A stretch of 64,000 nucleotides of DNA from an uncultured Sphingomonas sp. (GTDB lineage Bacteria; Pseudomonadota; Alphaproteobacteria; Sphingomonadales; Sphingomonadaceae): contig NZ_CAJXWX010000001.1 of the NCBI RefSeq assembly GCF_913062585.1, forward strand, positions 186,001 to 250,000, in the 5' to 3' direction. The position numbers and the translations under genes are program-made. The notes beneath the pieces are model-generated. The model was not told the DNA's origin. It made no database searches and saw only the letters and a list, made by a program, of their open reading frames with translations. Of the stretch, positions 44,358 through 52,935 are shown piece after piece (the first letter of the stretch is position 1; the number at the start of each line of letters is the position of its first letter).

Positions 44358-44561
44358 TCAGTTCAGGCCGTAAGGCGCCCAGGCCTTCACGGTCTTGGTG
44401 TCGGCATCGGACAGGACCGAGGTGCCGCGGTTCTGGCGGATATACTTGCCGTTATGGCTGATCAGGCGGTGGCGCTTGCCGGCGACGCCGTGCTTGAGCT
44501 TGCCGGTCGCGGTGAGCTTGAAGCGCTTCTTGACGCCGCTCTTGGTCTTGAGCTTGGGCAT
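44358..44561 (-). CDS. rpmI: 50S ribosomal protein L35
   Basis: 67 aa, [35 protein letters not shown]..., the standard L35 sequence. The track ORF is 56 codons too long; the ATG at 44561 follows an AAGGAAAAAA ribosome site. infC is not upstream, unlike in many bacteria. The 166-bp gap to the divergent AsmA gene holds the promoter. Confidence 0.99.
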   Translation of the reverse strand: MPKLKTKSGVKKRFKLTATGKLKHGVAGKRHRLISHNGKYIRQNRGTSVLSDADTKTVKAWAPYGLN

Positions 44562-44727
44562 TTTTTTCCTTTCGCTTTGAGCAAGGCAGAAACGGCCGCG
44601 GCAGCCCTGATGGCCGGGCCGTTCGTGACACCTCGCTCGGGAAGCGGGCCGCATAGACGAAGCGGAGGCGGAATGCAACCGACAGGTATCAGGGAACCGC
44701 CGCTCCACTCGGGCGCTTGAGGGTTCC

Positions 44728-46844
44728 ATGGATCAGGCGCCGGCGGCCGACAGTCCCGCGAACGTGAACGCTGCCCGTGCCGGGTGGCGACGGTGGGCGA
44801 TTCGCATCGCCATCGGCCTGCTGACCGTCATCGCCGCGATCTGGCTGGTGCTGTTCGTCACCAAGGGCCGGTTCCTGCGCCACCCCTTCGAGTCGATCAC
44901 GGGCAAGCTGACCCGCCGGACCGTTACCGTGGGCGGCGATTTTCAGCTCTACTTCGCGCCGTGGCGGATCAAGTTCGTCGCCGAAAGGATCGCCATCTCC
45001 AATCCCGGCTGGGCGACGCGACCCAATTTGTTCACCGCCGACCGAATCGATTCGCGCATCGCACCACTGTCGCTGCTGTTCGGCAGACGGCGCTTCACCT
45101 GGCTGGAGTTGACGGGCGGCGCGGTCGACCTGGAATGGACGCCCGACCATAGCGCCAACACCTGGACCTTCAGCGAGAAGAAGGGTGGCAAGCGCCTGGA
45201 GTTCCCGCGCATCGACGTCGCCGTGGTGAACGGCACCACGATCCGCTACCGCGATCCCCGGATGCAGGTGACGGCCGATCTGGCGCTGGCGGATTTCCGG
45301 TCGCAGGACGCCCGCATCGGCCGCGCGGTCGGCGTGCGCGGCAAGGGCGTGATCCGGAGCACGCCCTTCGTCGTCAACGCCCAGCTGCTGTCGCCCGACG
45401 CCACCGCCAATCGCGGCAAGAACGAACTTCTCGCCCGGATGCGCGCGGCGGGCAATGTCGTGGATGTGAGCGGCACCCTGCCCTCGATCGCCGATATCGA
45501 AAATGTGCCGTTGCGGACGCGCGCGCGGGGCAAGGACCTGTCGACGCTGCTCGACGTGATCGGCGTCGTCATCCCGCGCACCCGCACCTATGACCTCCAT
45601 GCCCAGTTGGTGAAGGACGGCGACGTCTATCGCTTCACACGGATGAAGGGGACATTCGGCGACAGCGACCTGGCGGGCACGCTGACCGTCACGCATGGCG
45701 CGCGGCTGCACCTCGATTCGACGCTGACGACCGACAAGCTCGACATCGTCGATGCCGCGCCCTTTTCGGCTACAACCCCGATATCGTCGCGACCAAGGGC
45801 GCGATGGCCGCCGCCGCCGCGACCGGAGTCGGGCCGCAGCGGTTGCTGCCCGATGCGGCGCTGCCGGTGGCGACGATGCAGCGGTTCGATGCCGACCTGA
45901 AATGGACGATCCGCACGGTACGCTCGCGCCGGGTGCCGATCTCCAACGTCGCGCTTACGCTGGCACTCGATCATGGCAAGCTGACCCTGTCGCCGCTGAA
46001 CTTCGCGATGGCGCGGGGTAACGTATCGTCCGACCTGTTGTTCGACACGCGCCAGCGACCCAGCCTTGTCCGCTACGACATCCGCCTGTCGCCGACCCCG
46101 CTCGGCCGGTTGCTGGCGGGCTGGGGCGTGGCGGAGGCGGGGACGACCGGCACGGTCAAGGGCCGCGTCCAGCTGACCGGGCGCGGCGACACGATCCACG
46201 ACTCGCTGGCGACGTCGAACGGGCGCATGGCCTTCATCCTGCCTGCGGGCTCGCTCTGGACCAAGAATGCGCAGCTGGCCGAGCTCGACATCGGCACCTT
46301 CGTCCAGAAGATGTTCGAGAAGGAACTGAAGGAGCCGGTGCGGATCAATTGCGGCCTGATCGCCTTCACCGTGCGCGGCGGCGTGGGGGCGGCGGACCCG
46401 GTCCTGATCGACACGTCGAAGAATGTCGTGACCGGGCGCGGCGGCTTCAGCTTCCGCAACGAGGGCGTAGACATGGCGGTGCGCGCCGATGCCAAGACCT
46501 TCAGCCTGTTCTCCGGCCAGTCGCCGGTTGGCATCACGGGGACCTTCGCCAAGCCGGGGATCGACCCGATCAGCGGCGACCTGCTGGCGCGCGCCGGGGC
46601 TGGCCTGGGGCTGGCGGTGGTGGCGACGCCGCTGGCGGGGGTGCTGGCGTTCGTCGATGTCGGCGACGCGAAGGCCGCCGCCTGCGGCCCGGTGCTGGCG
46701 GGGGCGCGGGCGAGTGCCCAGCGGACGGTCAAAGGCGACAAGCGCGACGATGTCGGGCGCGGGACGACCGCCAAGGCCGAGGACGGGCGCGGCAATCCGG
46801 GCGAGGCGAAGGCGCAGCGGAAGAAGTTTCTGGGAATTTTTTAA
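44728..46844 (+). pseudogene. AsmA family protein, interrupted by a -1 frameshift
   Basis: Two ORFs in different frames (44728-45900 and 45804-46844) together make one AsmA-like protein of about 705 aa: cytoplasmic tail, one membrane helix ('IRIAIGLLTVIAAIWLVLFV'), and a long periplasmic beta-rich region ('FRSQDARIGRAVGVRGKGVIRS', 'GTVKGRVQLTGRGDTIHDSLATSNGRMAFILP'). AsmA proteins bridge inner and outer membranes and move or sort phospholipids. The break is at the T-run 45763-45766 (GCGCCCTTTTCGG): one extra T would join 'DIVDAAPF' to 'FGYNPDIVATKG' smoothly. Both halves keep normal coding character and GC-rich third positions, so the mutation is recent or a sequencing error. Confidence 0.85.
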
Positions 46845-46863
46845 TCCCGAATTTCTCGTATTT

Positions 46864-47274
46864 TCATAACCAGTCCGACCGCCTGTGCGGGCGCTTACGA
46901 CGAATCAATGCCGCGTTCGTATGAGGCAGGCGCAGCTCGAAACGCCGAAGCTCTCGACCAGCCTCTCGATCTCCCGCTCGCCAAGCCTTGTTGAGCCAAT
47001 GCCGATAACCGCGAAGATCGTTTCGATTGAATGCATGCATCGCCAGGTTCTGCGCACCTAGAGGATTGCCCCTACGGTACGCAGCGTACGCGAGACCGCT
47101 CAAACTGAACCGATCCGCGAACCTCCCAAAGTTGGTCATTTCGTTGCTCAATTCGACCATAGCGTTGGTGTCGCCGCGAAGAGCGAGATGCCACAGGATG
47201 GGCATACGGTGGCCGACCTTTCGATCATAGCGAATGCCCCAATATCTCGCCCACAACCGATCCATCTTGCTCAT
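46864..47274 (-). CDS. Sel1-like helical repeat protein, low-GC
   Basis: 136 aa. 'ILWHLALRGDTNAMVELSNEM', 'LSGLAYAAYRRGNPLGAQNLAMHAFNRNDLRGYRHWLNKAWRAGDREAGRELRRFE' show Sel1/TPR-like helix pairs with the G-D/N-x-x-A pattern. The C-terminus is very basic (RRKRPHRRSDWL). The DNA is visibly more AT-rich, with codon third positions unlike the neighbours, suggesting recent acquisition or relaxed constraint. Convergent with the AsmA gene, 19 bp apart. Function unknown; Sel1 proteins often mediate protein contacts. Confidence 0.7.
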   Translation of the reverse strand: MSKMDRLWARYWGIRYDRKVGHRMPILWHLALRGDTNAMVELSNEMTNFGRFADRFSLSGLAYAAYRRGNPLGAQNLAMHAFNRNDLRGYRHWLNKAWRAGDREAGRELRRFELRLPHTNAALIRRKRPHRRSDWL

Positions 47275-47353
47275 GTGTGCAGGATGCCAATGCGCATGAA
47301 GGACTGCAATCAGGTTAGTGAGGCGTTCATGCGCCCCACCCTGTCATTTGCGA

Positions 47354-48175
47354 TCAATGATCGTGATGGCCATGCCCATGCGGCACATTCCGCAGCGCCT
47401 CCAGCACCTCGTCCGCACGCGCCGGGTCGCCGATCGCCAGCACATGGCCTGCGCTGTCCGCCGTCAGCGGATCGCCGTTCCAGTCGCACATGCGCCCGCC
47501 CGCCCCCTCGACCACCGGGACCAAAGCGGCGAAGTCGTGGAGCTTCAGGCCGGACTCGCACACGATGTCGATATGGCCGCTCGCCAGCAGGCCGTAATTA
47601 TAGCAGTCGCCGCCATAGACCGGCCCCTGGCGCGGGCTGTTGCCGCTGACCGCCGCGACCAGCGCCATGAAGTGCGGCACGTCGTCATCGTCGAACAGAT
47701 GCGGGCTGGTCGTCGCGATCGTCGCGCCGTCCAGCTCGCGGCACGACCGGGTGCGCGCCGGCTGGCCGTTGAACAGGGTCGGGCGCCCGGCGACGCCCAG
47801 CCAGCGCTCGCCCGCGACCGGCTGGTCGATGATGCCCAGCACCGGCCAGCCATTGTCGACCAGCGCGATCAGCGTGCCGAAGATCGGCCGCCCGACGGTG
47901 AAGCTGCGCGTACCGTCGATCGGGTCGAGCACCCATTGGCGGCCGGTCACGCCCGGCTTTACGCCATATTCCTCGCCATGGATGCCGTCGCCGGAGCGCT
48001 CCGCCTCCAGGATGCGGCGCATCGCCGACTCGGCCTCGCGATCGGCCAGCGTCACCGGCGAACGGTCCTCCTTGATCTCCAGCCCCATCTCGCGGCGGAA
48101 ATAGGGACGGATGGCGGCACCGGCGGCGTCGGCCAGCCGGAGCGCCAGGGCAATATCGTCGGCATGTACGGACAT
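47354..48175 (-). CDS. hisN: Histidinol-phosphatase, inositol monophosphatase family
   Basis: 273 aa from ATG 48175 (MSVHADDIALALRLADAAG). Mg-dependent phosphatase: 'SPVTLADREAE', 'IHGEEYG' (metal Glu), 'WVLDPIDGTRSFTVGRP' (the DPIDGT core) and 'GLKLHDFAALVPVVEGAGGRMCDW' (second motif with acidic metal ligand). 'YGGDCYNYGLLASGHIDIV' is typical of HisN rather than SuhB. It completes histidinol formation in alphaproteobacteria. The last nine residues are nearly all His/Gly/Asp (HGHGHHDH), which is not part of the fold. Start region divergent from the peroxiredoxin gene. Confidence 0.92.
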   Translation of the reverse strand: MSVHADDIALALRLADAAGAAIRPYFRREMGLEIKEDRSPVTLADREAESAMRRILEAERSGDGIHGEEYGVKPGVTGRQWVLDPIDGTRSFTVGRPIFGTLIALVDNGWPVLGIIDQPVAGERWLGVAGRPTLFNGQPARTRSCRELDGATIATTSPHLFDDDDVPHFMALVAAVSGNSPRQGPVYGGDCYNYGLLASGHIDIVCESGLKLHDFAALVPVVEGAGGRMCDWNGDPLTADSAGHVLAIGDPARADEVLEALRNVPHGHGHHDH

Positions 48176-48269
48176 ATTGACCCGGATAGGATAGGTTGGC
48201 GCGATCAGCAATGGACGCCATCATCACGACCAGATAGGCGTTAATTATCTTGCTATAAGGAAACCGGCG

Positions 48270-48806
48270 ATGAGAGCAGTGTTGGGCGTATTCCTTGCGA
48301 TGGCCGCGGCGGTTCCGGCCGTGGCGGCGCTGCGACCCGGCGCGACTGCCCCGGACTTTACGACGCGCGGCGCGGTGGCGGGCAAGGTCTTTACGCTGCA
48401 CCTGAAGGAACAGCTGCGCCACGGCCCGGTCGTCCTCTATTTCTTCCCCGCCGCCTTCACCAGCGGATGCAGCGCCGAGGCGCGCGCCTTTGCCGAGAAG
48501 ATCGACGCGTTCAAGGCGGCCGGGGCCCGGGTGATCGGCATGTCGGCCGATCCGGTCGACAAGCTGGCCGCCTTTTCCAAGGCCGAATGCGCGGGCAAGT
48601 TCCCGGTCGCGAGCGCCGGTCCCGCCATCGTCAAGGATTACGACGTCGCGCTGGGCCGCCAGATCGAGGGGCGCGACATCACCTCGCGCACCAGCTATGT
48701 CATCGGCCGGAACGGTCGTGTCGTCTTCGTGCATGACGATATGAACCCCGCCGAGCATGTCGCCACCACGCTGGCTGCGGTGCGCGACCTGAACACCCGT
48801 CGCTGA
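48270..48806 (+). CDS. Exported peroxiredoxin (AhpC/TSA, BCP-like)
   Basis: 178 aa. Signal peptide MRAVLGVFLAMAAAVPAVAA puts it in the periplasm. Thioredoxin-fold peroxidase with 'FFPAAFTSGCSAEARAFAEK' carrying the peroxidatic Cys in the P-x-x-x-T-x-x-C pattern. A second Cys in 'FSKAECAGKFPVAS' could act as resolving residue (atypical 2-Cys). 'RTSYVIGRNGRVVFVHDDMNP' is the usual C-terminal block. Reduces peroxides. The diguanylate cyclase gene starts 16 bp downstream on the same strand. Confidence 0.9.
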   Translation: MRAVLGVFLAMAAAVPAVAALRPGATAPDFTTRGAVAGKVFTLHLKEQLRHGPVVLYFFPAAFTSGCSAEARAFAEKIDAFKAAGARVIGMSADPVDKLAAFSKAECAGKFPVASAGPAIVKDYDVALGRQIEGRDITSRTSYVIGRNGRVVFVHDDMNPAEHVATTLAAVRDLNTRR

Positions 48807-48822
48807 TCGAATCGACGGGGGA

Positions 48823-49896
48823 ATGACGATGAAGCGGACGGACGAGACCGTGCGGGGGGCTGCAACGGTATCCGATCGGCTTTATGATCAGATCGGTCGT
48901 TTTCTGGACGATCACCGGCTGGCGCCCGATCCGGCGCATTATGCCTTTGTCTATACGATCCTGACGGAGCCGAAGGGGCCACTGGCCCGTGCGGTCGCCT
49001 CGCTGATCGACGGCGGCGTCCGGCTGCATCGCGACGACATCGTTCGCCTGGGCGGTCCGACGACCTCGTCACGCCCCTCCCCGGCGCCTGCCGCGCCCGC
49101 CCGGCCCGCCGCGCCGCGCAGCTTGGCCCCGCCGCCCGAGGCACAGACGGATGCGCTGGCCGAACAGACCCAGAGCCATGTGGAGGCCTTCGCTGCGGCC
49201 CTTCGCGCGATCCAGGCCGACACCTCGGAATTCGGCGCCAACCTGGCGCGCAATGCCGCGGAAATCTCACGCGGCGAGCCGATCGGGCTGGCCGCGCTCG
49301 CCCGGCTGACCGGCGAGATGCTGGAGCGGGTCCATGCCGCCGAGCACCGCCTGGACGAAGCGACCGCCGAGGCGGAATCGCTGCGCGAAAAGCTGGCCGA
49401 GGCGCGTGCGACGGCGCGGCGCGATCCGCTGACCGGCCTGGCCAATCGCCTGGCCTTCAACGAGGCGCTGGGCCAGTGTTTCCAGGCCGCGCATCCCTGT
49501 CACCTGGCGCTGTGCGACATCGACGCGTTCAAGCGGATCAACGACGAACTGGGCCATGCGGTCGGCGACCGCGTGCTGCTGTCGATCGGCAATATCCTAG
49601 CCGAAGAGGGCAAAGGCCATTTGGTCTGTCGCCATGGCGGCGAGGAATTCGCGCTGCTGATGACCGGCCTGTCCACCGAAGAGGCCACCGCGCTGATCGA
49701 GCGGGCCCGCGACGCGGTGCGCGACCGGCGGATGCGGGTGCGCGAGACGGGCGAGCCGATCGGCGAGATCACCTTCTCGGCCGGGATCACCGCCTTTCGT
49801 CCCGACGATACGCAGGAATCGCTCTTCGCGCGCGCCGATGCGCTTCTCTACCGCGCAAAGAATGAAGGCCGCGATCGCGCTTTTGCGGACAGCTGA
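48823..49896 (+). CDS. Soluble diguanylate cyclase (GGDEF) with coiled-coil N-terminus
   Basis: 357 aa. N-terminal helical region (about 20-75, 'LYDQIGRFLDDHRLAPDPAHYAFVYTIL'), a Pro/Ala-rich linker, a coiled coil (about 155-200, 'AEHRLDEATAEAESLREKLAEARA'), and a GGDEF domain from 'RRDPLTGLANRLAFNEAL'. Active site is 'CRHGGEEFALL' (GGEEF, residues 272-276), the accepted catalytic variant; 'LCDIDAFKRINDELGHAVGD' is intact. The I-site RxxD is absent. This N-terminal arrangement is common in Caulobacter and sphingomonad cyclases. ATG 48823, or 48829 in frame. Confidence 0.92.
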   Translation: MTMKRTDETVRGAATVSDRLYDQIGRFLDDHRLAPDPAHYAFVYTILTEPKGPLARAVASLIDGGVRLHRDDIVRLGGPTTSSRPSPAPAAPARPAAPRSLAPPPEAQTDALAEQTQSHVEAFAAALRAIQADTSEFGANLARNAAEISRGEPIGLAALARLTGEMLERVHAAEHRLDEATAEAESLREKLAEARATARRDPLTGLANRLAFNEALGQCFQAAHPCHLALCDIDAFKRINDELGHAVGDRVLLSIGNILAEEGKGHLVCRHGGEEFALLMTGLSTEEATALIERARDAVRDRRMRVRETGEPIGEITFSAGITAFRPDDTQESLFARADALLYRAKNEGRDRAFADS

Positions 49897-49898
49897 TC

Positions 49899-49917
49899 TA
49901 CGCCATCCGATGGCGTA
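49899..49917. other. Perfect palindrome after the diguanylate cyclase gene
   Basis: TACGCCATC and GATGGCGTA around a single C, three bases after the stop codon. No T-run follows, so it may be a weak 3' hairpin or a protein-binding dyad for the following promoter region. Confidence 0.4.
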
Positions 49918-49999
49918 AAATCCGAGCGAGATATGGCGGATTTCACCATTTTTTGTTATGGCGAAAATAATACTACCGTTTTTCAGCTACTTATAAAAC

Positions 50000-50015
50000 T
50001 GGCATGCGACCTGCA
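50000..50015 (+). promoter_or_regulatory. Sigma54-like -24/-12 motif upstream of a 35-residue peptide gene
   Basis: TGGCATG-CGAC-CTGCA keeps the invariant GG and GC at exactly the sigma54 spacing; two bases differ from TGGCACG-N4-TTGCA. It lies about 60 bases before the ATG at 50074, behind a strongly AT-rich stretch (49940-49999) that could bind IHF or an activator. Confidence 0.4.
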
Positions 50016-50073
50016 ACGCTCCTGGCATAGCCCACCAAATGATTGGCGGGCCGATCACCCAGGGAGTTTTGCC

Positions 50074-50181
50074 ATGTTCGCTTCGTTCCAGACCCGCCAG
50101 ATCCTCGTCTCGCTCGTCGGCGCGCTCGTCTTCGCCAGCGTCGCCATCACCACCGCCGCGCCGATCTTCCCGGTCGCCTGA
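50074..50181 (+). CDS. 35-residue hydrophobic exported peptide
   Basis: MFASFQTRQILVSLVGALVFASVAITTAAPIFPVA: a short positively charged N-terminus, one hydrophobic helix and an A-x-A-like end, so either a tiny membrane peptide or a signal-peptide-like product. AGGGAG sits about eight bases before the ATG. The track shows it only as the end of a longer overlapping ORF. I recall similar mini-proteins in sphingomonads, but no function. It is isolated: the diguanylate cyclase is upstream and the PEBP gene is convergent. Confidence 0.6.
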   Translation: MFASFQTRQILVSLVGALVFASVAITTAAPIFPVA

Positions 50182-50253
50182 GCGTGAATCCCTTCAACCT
50201 CCGACCCGGCCGGGCCGTCCGATCCTGAAGCCCGGCCGAGCGGCGGACGGCGA

Positions 50254-50874
50254 TCAGGCCGCCGCCACGGCACCGACCGGGCCGATGGGCGCTTCCTCGT
50301 CCCGCGAATAGGTGCCGGTCAGCACCCCGGCGGCGAGCACATGCCCCGCCATCGCCTCGACCATCGCGCTGCGTCCCGGCGTCTGCCCGCCGATATCGAC
50401 GGCCGCGTCCAGCGCGAAAAGCTGGAACACATAACGATGTTCGCCATGCCCGCGCGGCGGATCGGGCGGCAGCCAGCCTTCGCCGAAATAGGAATTGCGC
50501 CCCACATCGCCACCCTCCGGCGTGCCCGCGCCATCGGCGACGATAGCCCCTTCGGCCAGATCGCCCGCGCGGGGCGGCAGGTTCCACAGGATCGCATGGA
50601 CCAGCGGCTGCGGCCTGGGCGCGTCGGCATCCTCGACGATCAGCGCCAGCATCGCCGTCCCCTCGGGCGGATCGCCCCAGACGAGCGGCGGCGACACCCC
50701 CATACCATCGGCGGTGAAGCGTTCGGGCAAGCGCCCCATATCGCCAAAGGCGGGGCTGTCCAGCCGCATCGCGGCGGGGGGCGCCAGATCGGGCCGCACG
50801 ACCGCGATCGCCTCGACCCCGGCGCGCCAGCCGCTCAGCGCCTTGCCCAACCAACCCGGCAGATGTTCCAGCAT
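50254..50874 (-). CDS. YbhB/YbcL family (PEBP, Raf kinase inhibitor-like) protein
   Basis: 206 aa from ATG 50874 (MLEHLPGWLGKALSGWRAGVEAI). PEBP fold: 'MRLDSPAFGDMGRLPERFTADGMGVSPPLVWGDPPEGTAMLALIVEDADAP' contains the D-P-D/A-D-A-P and S-P-P-L anion-binding motifs, and 'LVHAILWNLPP' the H-x-x-x-N motif. 'GEHRYVFQLFALD' is the third conserved block. Bacterial YbhB proteins are of unknown function. The track ORF includes 71 unrelated codons. Immediately downstream of the DUF1176 gene on the same strand. Confidence 0.9.
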   Translation of the reverse strand: MLEHLPGWLGKALSGWRAGVEAIAVVRPDLAPPAAMRLDSPAFGDMGRLPERFTADGMGVSPPLVWGDPPEGTAMLALIVEDADAPRPQPLVHAILWNLPPRAGDLAEGAIVADGAGTPEGGDVGRNSYFGEGWLPPDPPRGHGEHRYVFQLFALDAAVDIGGQTPGRSAMVEAMAGHVLAAGVLTGTYSRDEEAPIGPVGAVAAA

Positions 50875-50894
50875 AGGCCCGCTCCTCTGTTGTC

Positions 50895-51923
50895 CTATCG
50901 CGCCGGGCTTGCCGCGACGCGGGTCCGCCAGACGGGCAGCGTGTCGATCGCCCCGCGACATTCGGTCATGCTCGCCGCCTCCAGCAGCCTGAACCGCTCG
51001 CCGTCCCAGCCGAAGCTCTGGCGATCGCCGCAGTCGCCCAGACCCCGCCCCTTGCCCCAGCTCGACAGGCGACCGTCCTGTGACCATTCGCTGTTGACCA
51101 GCGTCACCGCTCCACCGGGTTCGGGACCGTCGGCAAAGGGGATGGCATAGTCGAACCGCGCCGGACTCAACCGCCCGTCACGCCAGATCAGCGGCTTGAC
51201 CAGATAATTATAGGCCCCCGCACCGCAGGAGAGCAGGACCAGGGTCGATCGCCGGTCCAGCCGGTAAGCCTCGGCGCTGACCGGGCTGCCCAAGCTGTTC
51301 AGGCAGTCCAGCCGTCGCCGCATATCGTTGAGTGCGGCAGAGGGGATGGCAGGCGCGGCCCCCGGCGGCGGCGTCAGGATCCGCACCACGGGTAGTACCG
51401 GCGCCGCACGCCGATAGCGGGCGCTCCCTTTGGCGACGAGCGCGCTGCGCGATCCCGCCCGCCGCTGGCGTTCGTCCATATAGCGAAAGGCCGCCGCCGC
51501 ACCGTTCAGCGACACCGGCTTTGCCTCGGGCGTCAGGATCGCCGCCCGGTGCCCGCGGGCCATGGCCGCGACCAGCGCCTCGGCGGGCGCGCCGCGGACC
51601 CAGGCCTCGGCCTGATGCGGCAGGGCGGCGGTGGCGACCGCACGGCCGTCGATCCGCACGGTCGCGCGCTGCGCCTTGCCGGTCATGTCCGCGATCTTCA
51701 CCGCGAGCGTGCCGTCTGCGGCGCGGCGGACGAGCAGCCCGGCATCCTGCAACGCGCCTTCCTCGGGCGACAGCGACGCCGCCTCGCACGCGCCGCCATT
51801 GTCGCAAGCCACGATCCAGTCGCGGAACAGCTTCGACTTGGCCGGCACAGGCGTGTCCGGCGCGGCGGCGGCCGCAGGCAAGGCGGCACCGACAAGGGCT
51901 GCAAAAACGGCGGTACGGATCAT
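50895..51923 (-). CDS. DUF1176 family exported protein
   Basis: 342 aa with signal peptide (MIRTAVFAALVGAALPAAAAA). 'KSKLFRDWIVACDNGGACEAASL' with a Cys pair at the N-terminus of the mature part, 'LVLLSCGAGAYNYLVKPLIW' and 'SWGKGRGLGDCGDRQSFGWDGERFRLLEAASMTECRG' are the recurrent Cys/aromatic features of DUF1176. Four or more cysteines could form disulfides in the periplasm. Function unknown. Followed by the PEBP gene after 20 bp, probably in one transcript; divergent from the hydroxyacyl-CoA dehydrogenase gene. Confidence 0.85.
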   Translation of the reverse strand: MIRTAVFAALVGAALPAAAAAPDTPVPAKSKLFRDWIVACDNGGACEAASLSPEEGALQDAGLLVRRAADGTLAVKIADMTGKAQRATVRIDGRAVATAALPHQAEAWVRGAPAEALVAAMARGHRAAILTPEAKPVSLNGAAAAFRYMDERQRRAGSRSALVAKGSARYRRAAPVLPVVRILTPPPGAAPAIPSAALNDMRRRLDCLNSLGSPVSAEAYRLDRRSTLVLLSCGAGAYNYLVKPLIWRDGRLSPARFDYAIPFADGPEPGGAVTLVNSEWSQDGRLSSWGKGRGLGDCGDRQSFGWDGERFRLLEAASMTECRGAIDTLPVWRTRVAASPAR

Positions 51924-52013
51924 GGCGGATCAACCCCTTTGCTGGCAGTGGCGTTCCGAAACGGATAGGGCCGGGTCCAACGGACCAGGTTCCGAAGAAC
52001 AAGGAGAGTGGCG

Positions 52014-52883
52014 ATGAAGTCAGTGGGCGTGATCGGTGCCGGTCAGATGGGTGCGGGCATTGCGCAAGTGTCGGCGGCGGCGGGCCATGTCGTCAAGCTC
52101 GCCGATGTCTCGGTCGAACGCGCCGAGGCGGGCAAGGCGGGAATCGCCAAAGCGCTCGACCGGCTGGTGACCAAGGAAAAGACGACGCGCGAAGACGCCG
52201 ACGCCCTGCTGGCACGGATCGAGCCGGTCGGCAGCCTGTCCGCCATGGCCGGGTGCGAGCTGGTGATCGAGGCGGCGACCGAGCGCGAGAGCATCAAGCG
52301 CGCGATCTTCGCAGAGGTCGGCCAGGCGATGTCCGATACCGCGATCCTGGCGACCAACACCTCGTCCATCCCGATCACCCGGCTGGCCCAGGCCGCACCC
52401 GATGCGGGCCGCTTCGTCGGCGTGCACTTCTTCAACCCCGTGCCGGTCATGGGGCTAATCGAACTGATCCGCGGCCTCGCCACCTCGGACGAGACGGTCG
52501 CCAGAGTCGAGCGCTTTGCCCAGGAACTGGGCAAGCGCGTGGTCCATGCCAATGACGCGCCGGGCTTCATCGTCAACCGCGTGCTGATGCCGATGATCAA
52601 CGAGGCGATCTTCGCGTTGGGCGAGGGCGTGGCGACGATCCCCGATATCGACGCGGCGTGCCAGCTGGGCCTCAACCACCCGATGGGGCCGCTGACGCTG
52701 GCCGATTTCATCGGGCTGGACACCTGCCTGGAGATCACCCGCGTGCTGTTCGAGGGCACCGGCGACCCGAAATTCCGCCCCGCCCCGCTGCTGATCAAAT
52801 ATGTCGAGGCGGGCTGGTATGGCCGCAAGACCAAGCGCGGCTTCTACGACTATAGCGGCGCGGAGCCCGTGCCCACGCGGTAA
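52014..52883 (+). CDS. 3-hydroxybutyryl-CoA dehydrogenase
   Basis: 289 aa, ATG 52014 with AAGGAG about eight bases upstream (the track GTG at 52008 is too close to it). NAD-binding start '[22 protein letters not shown]'; '[11 protein letters not shown]', '[18 protein letters not shown]' (catalytic His), '[18 protein letters not shown]' and '[17 protein letters not shown]' are all standard for the PaaH/Hbd family. Oxidises (S)-3-hydroxyacyl-CoA or runs in reverse. It could supply or drain C4 intermediates linked to the PHA genes 40 kb away, but the S-stereochemistry means it is not PhaB. Convergent with purH. Confidence 0.93.
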   Translation: MKSVGVIGAGQMGAGIAQVSAAAGHVVKLADVSVERAEAGKAGIAKALDRLVTKEKTTREDADALLARIEPVGSLSAMAGCELVIEAATERESIKRAIFAEVGQAMSDTAILATNTSSIPITRLAQAAPDAGRFVGVHFFNPVPVMGLIELIRGLATSDETVARVERFAQELGKRVVHANDAPGFIVNRVLMPMINEAIFALGEGVATIPDIDAACQLGLNHPMGPLTLADFIGLDTCLEITRVLFEGTGDPKFRPAPLLIKYVEAGWYGRKTKRGFYDYSGAEPVPTR

Positions 52884-52896
52884 GGATCGCCCTTCC

Positions 52897-52926
52897 CCAC
52901 CGTCCCGACCTGTGCCGGGACGGTGG
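52897..52926. terminator. Strong hairpin between convergent hbd-like gene and purH
   Basis: CCACCGTCCCG pairs perfectly with CGGGACGGTGG (11 bp) over an 8-base loop, placed between two convergent stop codons (52883 and 52936). Probably a bidirectional terminator, though neither strand has a full T-run. Confidence 0.55.
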
Positions 52927-52935
52927 AGCATGGGA

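Noticed and set aside
45757-45770. Programmed -1 frameshift in the AsmA-like gene
   Set aside because: GCGCCCTTTTCGG does not give an X-XXY-YYZ heptamer in the zero frame and no stimulatory pseudoknot is evident; a one-base deletion or sequencing error is simpler.
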